A stretch of 64,000 nt of DNA from Planctomycetota bacterium (GCA_016200135.1 JACQFI010000080.1:1-64000); one strand, 5' to 3'; shown: positions 24,245 to 32,913, counted from the first letter of the stretch. Notes: generated from the sequence alone by a model not told the origin. Program-made: numbers and translations.

Positions 24245-25179
24245 GCGTGCGCATGCGCCGGCTGAAGGCCGATTACGACAAGCTCTGCACGGTCTTCATG
24301 CAGAACTCCAAAATCCGCATCAAGAAGACGCTGGGCAATCCTCCGGAGAAGTACCAGCTCGAGTACCTCGTCACCGGCATGGAGAAGAAGCTGGACGGCA
24401 AGATGACGCTGCGCAGCAACTTCCTGGTCGAGATCACGCTGACCGGCAGCTACCCGCGCATGGCGCCGCAGTGCAAGATGCTCACGCCCGTCTTCCACCC
24501 CAACATCGCGCCGCACGCCATCTGCATCGGCGATCACTGGGCCGCGGGCGAGGCCCTCGTCAACCTGGTGGTGCGCATTGCCGAGATGTTCTCGTACCAG
24601 AGCTACAACATCAAGAGCCCGCTGAACGGCGAGGCCGCGAAGTGGGCGGTCGAGAACCAGGACCGCCTGCCGCTGGACACGTTCGATTTCAACGCGCTGC
24701 TGAACGTGGGCGAGGCCGTGGGCCGGCGCGCGGACGGCTCGGCGATCGCGGGCGACACCTGCGCCAACTGCGGCAAGAAGGGCGACGCGGCGGAGATGAA
24801 GGTCTGCGTCAACCAGCACGTCGCGTGTTCCGGCTGCATGCTGGCCTGCCCGGTCTGCGCGTCCGCGGTCTGCCTGAAGTGCAGCCTGGTGACCTGCGCG
24901 GCGTGCAAGGAGTCGGTCTGCGCGAAATGCAGCTACCGCTGCGGCTCCTGCGGCCAGACGGCCTGCCACCGCCACGCGGGACCATGCTCCTTCTGTAAGC
25001 AGGTCCGCTGCCAGGACTGCCTGGTGGATTGCAGCAAGTGCGGGCAGAAGGCTTGCGTGGAGCACGTCAAGAAGGTCCGCTACAGCGATGGCCGCGAGGA
25101 CTACGCCTGCGCCGCCTGCGTGCAGCAGGCCGCGGCTGCGCGGAGGGCCACCGATGCCCTTCCTCGCCCGGGCCCTTAA
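24241..25179 (+). CDS. E2-like ubiquitin-conjugating enzyme fused to Cys-rich tail
   Basis: 312 residues; start overlaps the protease stop (ATGA). Residues 1-145 form a UBC fold: YPRMAPQCK, then HPN at 86-88 and candidate catalytic Cys95 in HAICIGDHWAAGE, matching the HPN...ICL(D) arrangement of E2 enzymes, followed by NIKSPLNGEAAKWAVEN. Residues 171-303 contain about 30 Cys with several His, mostly as C-x2-C pairs (CANC, CSGC, CPVC, CLKC, CAAC, CGSC, CSFC, CQDC, CSKC), suggesting several treble-clef, RING or B-box-like zinc units in series. An E2 and its likely E3-type module are therefore in one chain. Confidence 0.88.
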   Translation: MSVRMRRLKADYDKLCTVFMQNSKIRIKKTLGNPPEKYQLEYLVTGMEKKLDGKMTLRSNFLVEITLTGSYPRMAPQCKMLTPVFHPNIAPHAICIGDHWAAGEALVNLVVRIAEMFSYQSYNIKSPLNGEAAKWAVENQDRLPLDTFDFNALLNVGEAVGRRADGSAIAGDTCANCGKKGDAAEMKVCVNQHVACSGCMLACPVCASAVCLKCSLVTCAACKESVCAKCSYRCGSCGQTACHRHAGPCSFCKQVRCQDCLVDCSKCGQKACVEHVKKVRYSDGREDYACAACVQQAAAARRATDALPRPGP

Positions 25180-25645
25180 GCGCCTCGGGATCTCCCTCTA
25201 CTACGATCCGGCGGAAGATCCTGGCCGCGCGACGAACCGCACGCTGCTGGTCCTTTTTCTGCTGCTGGTGCTCGCGCCCTTCGTCTTCACACTTAATCGC
25301 GAGCAAGGCTGCCTCGCGCTGGCTGGCCACGAGTTGCCCGTCACCTGCGCGAGCAAGCGCTGGTTCGACCGCGACTGTCCGGGCTGCGGCATGAGCCGGT
25401 CTTTTGTGGCGCTGGTGCAGTTGGACCTGCGCGAATCCTTGCGCTGGAACCGCGTCGGCCCGCTGCTCTACTTCTTCTGCGTATTTCAGGTTGGTTTTCG
25501 CGCCTGGGCGCTGCGCCAGAAAGCGGAGCGCTTTTCCGAGGCCGTCGGCCGGAAGATTCACTACCTTGGCTGGGCCGTGATCGGGATGCTGCTGGCCAAC
25601 TGGCTGGTCGGCGCGATCTTCCTGAACGGGAGCAACGGATCGTGA
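25154..25645 (+). CDS. DUF2752 membrane protein
   Basis: 163 residues, ATG at 25154 after CGGAGG, overlapping the E2 gene by 26 nt in another frame. Hallmarks of DUF2752 are present: a first helix (LLVLFLLLVLAPFVF), the motif DCPGCGMSRSF, and two later helices (LLYFFCVFQVGF, LGWAVIGMLLANWLVGAIF). The function of the family is unknown. The overlap suggests it is translated with the E2 and belongs to the same operon, of which it is the last gene. Confidence 0.83.
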   Translation: MPFLARALKRLGISLYYDPAEDPGRATNRTLLVLFLLLVLAPFVFTLNREQGCLALAGHELPVTCASKRWFDRDCPGCGMSRSFVALVQLDLRESLRWNRVGPLLYFFCVFQVGFRAWALRQKAERFSEAVGRKIHYLGWAVIGMLLANWLVGAIFLNGSNGS

Positions 25646-25664
25646 AGGCGGGACCGGCGGCGTT

Positions 25665-25961
25665 TCAGTTGACGACGCTCACCCAAAACTGGCTATGCGC
25701 CACGAACTTCGGCGTGCCGATGCCTTCCTTGCCGACGTGAACTTCGAGCTCCACGAAGCCGTGCGGCGCCACGCGCATCTTCTGCCAAACGTCCACTGTG
25801 ACCGCCCAGTCCGGCACCACCTTGTTCAGCATGTCGCCGCGGCGCGAGATGAAGCTCGTCTTGCGATTCGAGTGCTGGAGGACCGCGGCGAGCTTCTCCT
25901 GAAGGTCGGCCGGCTTGGCGTACCTTGTAGCCGCTGGCCCGGGCCTTTCTTGCGATTGCGG
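25665..25961 (-). pseudogene. Probable 5'-truncated hypothetical gene
   Basis: A frame with the local codon usage reads PADLQEKLAAVLQHSNRK, then RRGDMLNKVVPDWAVTVDVW and so on to WVSVVN at the stop (25665). Coding character extends well upstream of its only ATG (25832, 55 residues), but there is no start codon before the tRNA gene. It looks like the 3' part of a gene whose beginning was lost or replaced by the tRNA segment. No family recognised. Confidence 0.4.
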
Positions 25962-25984
25962 TCCGTTCTTATAACTCTTTAAAT

Positions 25985-26061
<77 letters not shown>

Positions 26062-26143
26062 ACCGGTACGGCATGCGGCGAAACCTCACGACTTGTAGGG
26101 CCAAACGCGCGGCGATTCAAGTGCAGGCGTTGAACGCGCCGCG

Positions 26144-26365
26144 CTACTCTTGCGATTGCGGCTTCTTGCCTTCCATTTTCAGCGCGGCGCTCACCTTGCT
26201 GCGCGGGATCTGGCCCGAATCCCGGCTCACGCGGCGCTTCTTATCCACGCTCTTGGACGTGCCCGCCTTGCAGCCCGCACAGAGGACCGGCTCGGCGGAG
26301 ACGCGGGCGACGGGCTTGAGCTCGGTGATCAGCGTTCCGCACTTTTCGCAGTACGTCAGCTTCAT
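26144..26365 (-). CDS. Small zinc-ribbon protein
   Basis: 73 residues from the ATG at 26365 (MKLTYCEKCGTLITELKPVA). A C-x2-C pair (CEKC) and a second pair (CAGC) 20 to 25 residues later make a four-Cys zinc ribbon; the C-terminal half is basic (KSVDKKRRVSRD) and could contact nucleic acid. It lies on the same strand as the tRNA, 82 nt upstream. Its last codons (PQSQE-stop) match a 14-bp direct repeat on the other side of the tRNA. Function unknown. Confidence 0.65.
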   Translation of the reverse strand: MKLTYCEKCGTLITELKPVARVSAEPVLCAGCKAGTSKSVDKKRRVSRDSGQIPRSKVSAALKMEGKKPQSQE

Positions 26366-26699
26366 CTCGAGACCCCATGACGACGGTATCCAATGCATGG
26401 CATCGTAACGCACTTCCGCGCGCCGTCACGCATCCATTTTGCCGATTCCTTCCGATAGCCGAGCGTTGCCGGTTGCCGAGCGCTCACGTCTTCTCCTGCG
26501 TTCGTTGCGCGCGGGTCGGCCTCTCACTGAGGGAGAGGGGATCGACGGGTGCGCGAGACGAAGCATCCAGTGAAAGAGGAAGATTGGATCGCACGGTATG
26601 GCAAGCGGCGTGCGGGACATTCGATTTGCAGTCGCCAGCTACGGCGGCATGGCGTACATCTGAAGCACACTCATCCAGAAGCGAAGGAGCGCGAAGCCT
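26366..26699. other. Intergenic region without visible gene
   Basis: 334 bp between divergent genes. It contains a small hairpin CCTCTCACTGAGGGAGAGG (26519-26537), resembling one arm of family A repeats, and the AAGGAG ribosome-binding site of the next gene near its end. Nothing else is seen. Confidence 0.4.
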
Positions 26700-27476
26700 A
26701 TGGCTTTCATCCATGCGTCGTTCTTCAGCCGAGTGCTCGCAAAAGCAGCGGGCATGAACGTGATCGTGCCCGAGACCGGCAAAGGGCCGTTCCCCGTCTT
26801 CTATTTGCTGCACGGCCTAAGCGACGATTACACGATCTGGCACCGGCGCACGCGCATCGAGTGGTTCGTGCGCAACATGCCGCTGATTGTCGTCATGCCC
26901 GACGGCTACCGCGGCTTTTACACGGACAATCACCATGGCGCGGCGTACGGGCGCTACATGATCGAGGACGTGATCGGGTTCGCGGAACGCACCTTTCCGG
27001 CGCTCTGCAAGCGTTCCGGCCGCTGCATCGGGGGGCTTTCGATGGGCGGGTACGGCAGCCTGCGCCTGGCGCTCGCGCACCCGGAACTATTTGTGAGCGC
27101 ACACAGCCACTCGGGGGCGTCGTGGAACTTCAGCAAACCTCACCCGAAGGAACGGCGCGAGATGTTCAACGATATTTTCGGGCCGAAGCCGAAGGGTTCG
27201 GCGCACGATCTCTACGCGCTGGCGACGAAGCACAAACGCGCGCGGACCAAGCTCCCGCACTTGCGCATCGACTGCGGCCACAACGATTTTCTCATTGAGA
27301 ACAACCGCGCCTTTCACGCGCACCTGGAGAAGATCGGGGTGCCGCACGAGTACGCCGAGTTTCCCGGCGAGCACAACTGGGACTACTGGGAGGAGCACAT
27401 CGGCGAGGCGCTGCTCTTTCACGCCAAGGCGCTGGGGATTCACCAGGGCGAGGCGGTCAAGCGGCTGGGCGGGTAG
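26700..27476 (+). CDS. Esterase D/tributyrin-esterase family hydrolase
   Basis: 258 residues. The putative-esterase fold (PF00756 type, as in S-formylglutathione hydrolases and antigen-85-like enzymes) is evident: VFYLLHGLSDDYTIW oxyanion loop, nucleophile Ser114 in GLSMGGYG, acid candidate in CGHNDFL and catalytic His in GEHNWDYW. No signal peptide, so it is cytoplasmic. Length is normal for the family. Ribosome-binding sequence GAAGGAG upstream. Natural substrate unknown; short acyl esters or thiol esters are typical. Confidence 0.83.
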   Translation: MAFIHASFFSRVLAKAAGMNVIVPETGKGPFPVFYLLHGLSDDYTIWHRRTRIEWFVRNMPLIVVMPDGYRGFYTDNHHGAAYGRYMIEDVIGFAERTFPALCKRSGRCIGGLSMGGYGSLRLALAHPELFVSAHSHSGASWNFSKPHPKERREMFNDIFGPKPKGSAHDLYALATKHKRARTKLPHLRIDCGHNDFLIENNRAFHAHLEKIGVPHEYAEFPGEHNWDYWEEHIGEALLFHAKALGIHQGEAVKRLGG

Positions 27477-27544
27477 GAGGACGTAGAGCGTGTGGGCGTG
27501 GAGCGTACGCGCGAAGAGCGTACGTGCGAGGTACGGCGCGATAA

Positions 27545-27660
27545 CGACATTGAAAATTGAGAATTGAAAAATGCAAATTGCAAAATGGTGGGGAGGACAG
27601 GCTGTTTGTCCGTATTCAATTTTCATTTCTCAATTTTCATTTTTCATTTTGCAATGCCGT
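27545..27660. repeat. AT-rich inverted repeat
   Basis: ATTGAAAATTGAGAATTGAA with AAATGCAAATTGCAAAATGG, then CAATTTTCATTTCTCAATTT and TCATTTTTCATTTTGCAATG in the opposite sense. The two arms are separated by about 30 GC-rich bases. Part of the 484-bp gap 27477-27960, which contains no gene. Confidence 0.6.
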
Positions 27661-27666
27661 TTGTAG

Positions 27667-27743
27667 TTCGCTCTTCGCTCTTCGCTCTTCGCTCTTCGCT
27701 CTTCGCTCTTCGCTCTTCGCTCTTCGCTCTTCGCTCTTCGCTC
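27667..27743. repeat. 7-bp tandem repeat TTCGCTC, 11 units
   Basis: Eleven perfect head-to-tail TTCGCTC units. A variable-number tandem repeat of this kind can change copy number by slippage. It lies upstream of rpsJ. Confidence 0.9.
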
Positions 27744-27960
27744 TGCGCTAATGATCGCCCAACCCGGCGGGCAGGGACGCCCGCCCCACGGACTTCGTTC
27801 TACGGCAGTTCGGTGCATCTTAGCTTGACCGGAGGGCGGGGCCCGCTATCGTTCCACCCTGCTTGTCCGGTGGCTCTCTGATTCTTAGCTCCACGCGGGT
27901 TGTCCCGCGGCCTGGAACGGAAGCGCCTGACGTTGTTGCCGAAGAGGAAGAACCGATCCC

Positions 27961-28269
27961 ATGGCCGAAAAGATCCGCATCCGCATGGAAGCCTACGACC
28001 ACGAGTTGCTCGATCAGAGCGCGCAGACCATCGTCGAACGCGCCAAGGCGACCGGCGCGCGCGTGCACGGGCACATCCCGCTGCCGACCCGCGTCGAACG
28101 CTACACCGTCCTGCGCAGCCCCCACGCCGATAAGAAGTCCCGCGAACAGTTCGAGATCCGCACCCACAAACGCATCATCGATATCCTGGAACCGACCACG
28201 AAGACTGTCGGGGCGCTCGGCAAGCTGAGCCTGCCCGTCGGCGTGGACATCAAGATCAAGGCGTACTAA
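27961..28269 (+). CDS. rpsJ: 30S ribosomal protein S10
   Basis: 102 residues, full length for S10, a component of the small subunit head that also serves as NusE in antitermination. Recognisable stretches are IRIRMEAYDHELLD, GHIPLPTRVERYTVLRSPH and FEIRTHKRIIDILEPT. The ribosome-binding site is AGAGGAAG. In most bacteria rpsJ opens the S10 operon followed by rplC; here the next gene is a glycosyltransferase and no other ribosomal protein gene is near, so rpsJ has been separated from its operon. Confidence 0.96.
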   Translation: MAEKIRIRMEAYDHELLDQSAQTIVERAKATGARVHGHIPLPTRVERYTVLRSPHADKKSREQFEIRTHKRIIDILEPTTKTVGALGKLSLPVGVDIKIKAY

Positions 28270-28333
28270 CCCCGACGCGCTTGGAATCGGCCGCACCGTG
28301 ATGGAATGAGCGCGCGGCGGCCGGCCACGGCCT

Positions 28334-29551
28334 ATGATCGTTCTCCTTTACGTTCTCTTCTTCTTCGGCACCCTCTCCATTCTGATCTGGCTCGGTATCG
28401 CGCTGCACCCGGCGCGGCCGTGGGACTTTCGTCCCGTAGCCGAGGACATCCCGCCGCCTGCCGACCCCGCGGCGTGGCCCACTGTCCGCATCGTTGTGCC
28501 CGCGCGGAACGAGGCCGAGTCGCTCCCGCAGACTCTACCAGCGCTGCTGGCGCAGGACTATCCCGGGCGCTTCGAGGTCCTGGTGGTGGACGACCGATCG
28601 AGCGACGGGACGGCGGAGGTCGCGCGGAAGATCGCGGCGGACGCGAACGCGTCAGACCGCTTGACCGTCCTACAAGGCCAGCCGTTGCCCGACGACTGGG
28701 TGGGAAAAGTGTGGGCGATGGAGCAGGGCAGAACCGCACTTGAAAATCGGAAATCGGAAATCGTAAATCCAAAATACTTCCTGCACACCGACGCCGACAT
28801 CCGCCACGCGCCGGGATCGCTCAAGCGGCTCGTGGCCGAGAGCGAGGCCGACGGTCTGGCGCTCAACAGCCGCATGGCGCGGCTGCGCTGCGTCTCGGCG
28901 CCGGAGCGCCTCCTGATCCCGCCGTTCGTCCTCTTCTTCAACCTGCTCTACCCGATGCGGCGCGCGAACAACCCCAAGGATCCGCTGGCGGCCTCGGCCG
29001 GCGGCTGCGTGCTGCTGGGGCGCGAAGCGATCGAGGCCGCGGGCGGGTTCGCGTGCATCAAGGGCGCGATCATCGACGACGTGAACCTGGCGCGGGCGAT
29101 CAAGAAGGACGGCCGCGCGATCCGGCTGGCGCTTAGCCGCGGCGATGTGGAGAGCCTGCGCGAATACGAGACGCTGGACACGCTCTGGACCATGGTCCGG
29201 CGCACGGCATTCACGGAACTGCGCTATTCGTACGCGCGGCTCGGCGTGGCGCTGCTGGGGCTGGGGCTGACGTTTCTCGTCCCGCCGCTGCTGTTGGCGG
29301 CCGGGCTCGGCGTGAGCTTTTATGCGGTGGCATCCGGAACGGAAATGCCCGTAGCCTTGGCGCTGATTCTGGCCGCAAAGGGTTTCTTCGCATGGGCGGT
29401 GATGGCGCTGGTCTTCCGGCCTGCAACGGAATTTTTCGGACTATCTAAGCTGTGGTCGTTGACGCTGCCGCTGGCGGGATTGCTCTATGGCGGGATGACG
29501 CTGGATTCGGCGCTGCGGCACTTCACCGGTGTGCAGCGCGGCTGGCGATAA
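28334..29551 (+). CDS. hpnB: Hopene-associated glycosyltransferase (HpnB-like)
   Basis: 405 residues, a membrane family-2 glycosyltransferase. N-terminal helix (VLLYVLFFFGTLSILIWLG), GT-A domain with VPARNEAESLP and VVDDRSSDGT, nucleotide/metal motif HTDADIRH, acceptor-side ERLLIPPFVLFFNLLYP and GGCVLLGREAIE, IIDDVNLA, then three or four C-terminal helices. This layout matches HpnB proteins found with hopanoid genes, though no other hopanoid gene is in the window. Residues around 137-147 (ENRKSEIVNPK), just before HTDAD, are encoded by a low-complexity repeat (28741-28777) seen elsewhere in non-coding DNA, so the protein carries a repeat-derived insertion near its active site. Confidence 0.8.
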   Translation: MIVLLYVLFFFGTLSILIWLGIALHPARPWDFRPVAEDIPPPADPAAWPTVRIVVPARNEAESLPQTLPALLAQDYPGRFEVLVVDDRSSDGTAEVARKIAADANASDRLTVLQGQPLPDDWVGKVWAMEQGRTALENRKSEIVNPKYFLHTDADIRHAPGSLKRLVAESEADGLALNSRMARLRCVSAPERLLIPPFVLFFNLLYPMRRANNPKDPLAASAGGCVLLGREAIEAAGGFACIKGAIIDDVNLARAIKKDGRAIRLALSRGDVESLREYETLDTLWTMVRRTAFTELRYSYARLGVALLGLGLTFLVPPLLLAAGLGVSFYAVASGTEMPVALALILAAKGFFAWAVMALVFRPATEFFGLSKLWSLTLPLAGLLYGGMTLDSALRHFTGVQRGWR

Positions 29552-29737
29552 CTGATATCCTTGCGCGGCGGTCACAGGCTATTGGTACAGAGTTTGTCCC
29601 TAGCGCTAATAGTAAGACCCTTTTTCCCCGATTTGGTTTGACGAAAATCGCGAAAAAAAGAACTCGGTCTTTTCTCCGGTGTACCCAACGTTGGCGAGCT
29701 CATGTCAAAACGTGGGGAAGCAACGGAGGGAAGGGCC

Positions 29738-31318
29738 ATGGAAAATTCCGGGAAAGCTCAAGTGGTGAGGGCGGGCTGGGTCGCATGCGCGGCAATCTGC
29801 TGCGGCATGAGCCTGCCGCAGGCGCTGGGCGCCGACGCCGCGCCAAAGCCCGAGTCACCGGCGCTTGCTCCCGCAACGGCTCCGGCGCTGAAAGCCGTTC
29901 CTCAGAACCAGAAGAAGATCGGCGCCGATCTTGGCCATTTCGGCAAAGAACTCGAGGCCCTGCTCGACGAGGTTCACGAAAACCTGGGAAAGGATGCATC
30001 CGAATTCGCTCCGCAAGACAGCTCGCGCAAGAAGATCGAACGGCTCTCCGAACAGGTGATCCCGCGCATCGTCGAGCGGCTGCGCGCGGGCGACGCCCAA
30101 GCGCTCGGTGAAGGCGCGGAGGCCCAGGAAGGCGTGGTGAAGGAACTGGAAGAGATGGTCAAGGCGCTCAAGCAGGAAGTGCAGCCTTGGGAGCTTGGGC
30201 ACGCGCTGGATCACGCGATTGAACTTCAGGTGAAGGCCGCCGGCATGGTGGACGAATCGCGCGAGAAGCATCCCGAACAGACGGGCAAACCGCCGGAGCA
30301 GCTTGATCCCAATGCGAAATCCGCGGCCGGCGAGATGGGCGAGAAGCAACACGGCGTGACCGGCGCGATCGAGCACGCCGTGGTGGAACTCAAGCGCAAG
30401 GCCGACGAGATTCGCCCGACCGATCCCACGACGGCGGGCAAGATCGACGATACGGTGCATGAAATCGAGCACGCCAAGCCGGGCGAGACATCGAACACGG
30501 CCGCGACGGAGATCGAGAAGAATCATCCGGAGCGCGCGCGGACGCATCAGGAAGAAGTGTTGCGAATCCTGCGCACGGCAAGCGCCAAGCTGCCCGGCAA
30601 CGACGATCCGGTGGCGGGGCTCGAACGGAAACTGCATGGCCTGGAAGAGGCCCGCACCAAGCAGCACGAAGCCATCGGCGAGACGCACGGGCTGGATCCC
30701 AAGGATGATGAGGGCGCCGCGCGAGCCGCGGGAAAACAGGGCGAGGTTTCCACGGCGCTGGGTAAGGCCGGCGAGCCCACGGGTGAGCAGCCGGGTAAAC
30801 CCACGGACGAGCAACCGGGTAAGCCCGCGGGCGAGCTGGGGGCCGCGCACGGGAAGTCGGAGGCGGCCAAGCACGAAATCGCGTCCGGCAAGCCGGAAGC
30901 CGCGGAGGGCCACCAGCACGAGGTCTTGCGCGAGATCGAGTCGGCCATCGCGCGGACGAAGCAGGAGATAGCAAGCGCGAAAGCAGGTAAGCCTGGGAAG
31001 TCTGGGAAGTCTGGAAAAGGCGAGCCCGGTCAGCCAGGCCAGCCTGGAAATCCAGAGCCGGGACAAGGTGAGGACCCGAAGGGCGAGGGCCAGGAGAGCC
31101 AGGTTGCGCAGACGCCCACGCCGGAGAGCAAGGAGCATCCGGCGGGCGTCGGCGCGTTTGCGTATGGGCGGCAGCGCGGCGAAGCGCACAACGCTACCTG
31201 GAATGTGAGCCTGCAGGCGAAGGAGCGCGGCGAGATCGCGCAAGCCGAAGTTCAGAAATTCCCAATGCGCTACCGCAAGCAGATCGAGAACTACTACCGC
31301 TCGTTGGCCGGAGAGTAG
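29738..31318 (+). CDS. Secreted low-complexity protein with collagen-like segment
   Basis: 526 residues from the ATG at 29738, after GGAGGGAAGG. A signal peptide is likely (AGWVACAAICCGMSLPQALGA). The body is helical, charged and rich in Glu, Lys, Ala, His and Gly, with repeated phrases such as GEPTGEQPGKP and TDEQPGKPAGE, followed near residues 415-455 by Gly-x-y triplets (GKPGKSGKSGKGEPGQPGQP) of collagen type. The C-terminus FPMRYRKQIENYYRSLAGE is an ending often seen on secreted proteins of Planctomycetota-like genomes. It may form an extended fibre or coiled coil at the cell surface. Function unknown. Confidence 0.7.
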   Translation: MENSGKAQVVRAGWVACAAICCGMSLPQALGADAAPKPESPALAPATAPALKAVPQNQKKIGADLGHFGKELEALLDEVHENLGKDASEFAPQDSSRKKIERLSEQVIPRIVERLRAGDAQALGEGAEAQEGVVKELEEMVKALKQEVQPWELGHALDHAIELQVKAAGMVDESREKHPEQTGKPPEQLDPNAKSAAGEMGEKQHGVTGAIEHAVVELKRKADEIRPTDPTTAGKIDDTVHEIEHAKPGETSNTAATEIEKNHPERARTHQEEVLRILRTASAKLPGNDDPVAGLERKLHGLEEARTKQHEAIGETHGLDPKDDEGAARAAGKQGEVSTALGKAGEPTGEQPGKPTDEQPGKPAGELGAAHGKSEAAKHEIASGKPEAAEGHQHEVLREIESAIARTKQEIASAKAGKPGKSGKSGKGEPGQPGQPGNPEPGQGEDPKGEGQESQVAQTPTPESKEHPAGVGAFAYGRQRGEAHNATWNVSLQAKERGEIAQAEVQKFPMRYRKQIENYYRSLAGE

Positions 31319-31342
31319 CCGGTTCGCCGCATCGCGCAGCCG

Positions 31343-32878
31343 TTATGCTCCGACGGCTTCCAGCTTGGGCGTGGGATTCAGGAGCGGGACGCCTTCGCGC
31401 TTGAGTTGCTTGCGGAGTTCGCTGGGATCGACCGCGCGCACGCTTCCGTCATGGCGCGTTGAAGCTGCAGCCGCGGCCAATCCCGCGGCGTGTCCGAACG
31501 ACATCGCATTGATCATTACGCGCAATGCGCCGGCGGCCTCGTGCGTCGCGGCGACGCAGCGGCCCGCGACGAGCACGTTCGTCAGGCCCCGCGGTATCAG
31601 CGAGCGATACGGGACGGAGTAGCAGGGCGTCGCGCGCTTGGGTGCGCCGTCGATTTGGCCGTCCCAGCGGCGGTTGGAGACCGAGCCGTCGCCGGCGACC
31701 TCGCGTTCGACGCCGTCGAGGTGGCGGAAGAGGATGCCCGGGCCGTCGGGATTGTGGATGTCGACCGGATAGACGCCCTGCGCAATGGTGTCCTCGAAAC
31801 GCACGCCCTCGAGCAACTCGCGCTCGGTTATCTCGTACTCGCCCTGGATGCGCCGCGTCTCACGCACGCCAATCTGTGCGCCCACGTCCACGAGGTAGAG
31901 CTTCTCGTACCCGGCGAACTGCTTGAGGTGCTTCAGCACCCAGCGCATCTGGTAACGCGCTTCGACTTCCGCGCGGGTGAAGTCATCCGTCTTCGAGCAG
32001 ACCACGCCGGGCACGCGCGTGCCCGCGAGCATCAGTTCGTCCGGCCGCCAGACGCTCTGCGCGCCCCACAGGAACGTCGGATACTTGCCGCCGTTGTAGT
32101 CCATCACGTGCGCAAAGAGTTCACGTTGAATCACGCCGTTGTTCACGCCAGCGGCCTTGGCCTTCTCCTGATCGACGCCGCCGATGCGGAAGCAGAGGGT
32201 GGGGGGCTGGCACTTGCCGTTCGCGCCGCCGGTGGTGGTGGGCGCGCCGGCACGGGCGCAGAGGTCCGCGTCGCCCGTGGCGTCCACGAAAACCTTGGCG
32301 CGGATCGCGCCGCGGCCGGACTTGCTCTCGACGATAGCGGCCTCAACGGCGCCGTTCTCGGAGCGGACCGCTCCGGCGAGCCAGGCATGCAAGAGGATGC
32401 GGACGCCGGAGCCGACGACCATGTCGTCAAAGGCGAGCTTGGCGGACTCGGTGCAAATGACGTAATGCCCGCGGCCGTCGGGGCCGTGTTTGCGCACCGC
32501 GCCCAGGGTTTCGAGGCGCAGGAGGATCTCTTCGGGCAGGCCGCCGATCACCTTGGTCTGGTAGTCGGGCGACCAGAGCTGGTGCCAGATGTTCACGTTG
32601 GCGGCGCAGGCCATGCCGCCGAAGTACGCGTGCCGTTCGACGAGCACCACGCGCGCGCCGTTGCGCGCCGCGGCCACCGCGGCCATGACCCCGGCGGGGC
32701 CTCCGCCGAGCACCGCGACGTCGGCCTCGGCGATGACCGGGATCTCGCGCGCGGGTTCGGTAAAGGAGCGGACGCCGGAGCTCGGCGCGACGGGCCGGAA
32801 ATCCGGCAGCGGCATGGGAACGGGGAGCGTGTTCGGGGTCTCGGCGGGCATCGGGGCGTCTCCGGTGGCGCGAAGCAT
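31343..32878 (-). CDS. FAD-dependent oxidoreductase
   Basis: About 511 residues from the ATG at 32878; a GTG at 32887 is an alternative. The FAD_oxidored family signature is clear: Rossmann motif ADVAVLGGGPAGVMAAVAAA with VVLVERHAYFGGMACAAN, and later FVDATGDADLCARAG. The C-terminal part ends in a typical GRCVAATHEAAGALRVM region that covers the flavin. No signal peptide, though a Pro-rich N-terminus of about 35 residues precedes the fold. Such proteins are abundant in Planctomycetota-like genomes and usually act on unknown sugars or acids. It lies downstream of an AraC-type regulator gene on the same strand. Confidence 0.83.
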   Translation of the reverse strand: MLRATGDAPMPAETPNTLPVPMPLPDFRPVAPSSGVRSFTEPAREIPVIAEADVAVLGGGPAGVMAAVAAARNGARVVLVERHAYFGGMACAANVNIWHQLWSPDYQTKVIGGLPEEILLRLETLGAVRKHGPDGRGHYVICTESAKLAFDDMVVGSGVRILLHAWLAGAVRSENGAVEAAIVESKSGRGAIRAKVFVDATGDADLCARAGAPTTTGGANGKCQPPTLCFRIGGVDQEKAKAAGVNNGVIQRELFAHVMDYNGGKYPTFLWGAQSVWRPDELMLAGTRVPGVVCSKTDDFTRAEVEARYQMRWVLKHLKQFAGYEKLYLVDVGAQIGVRETRRIQGEYEITERELLEGVRFEDTIAQGVYPVDIHNPDGPGILFRHLDGVEREVAGDGSVSNRRWDGQIDGAPKRATPCYSVPYRSLIPRGLTNVLVAGRCVAATHEAAGALRVMINAMSFGHAAGLAAAAASTRHDGSVRAVDPSELRKQLKREGVPLLNPTPKLEAVGA

Positions 32879-32913
32879 GGACTTCACACTCGGAGATTAC
32901 ACCGAAGATGGAT

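Noticed and set aside
15988..25645. Cluster as a CBASS or Bil antiphage operon
   Set aside because: There is no cyclic-nucleotide synthase or effector, and FHA, RING and protease parts are not typical of those systems.
27557..27881. Short frames through the TTCGCTC repeat
   Set aside because: Translations are pure repeat (SLFALRSSLFALR) with no ribosome-binding site.
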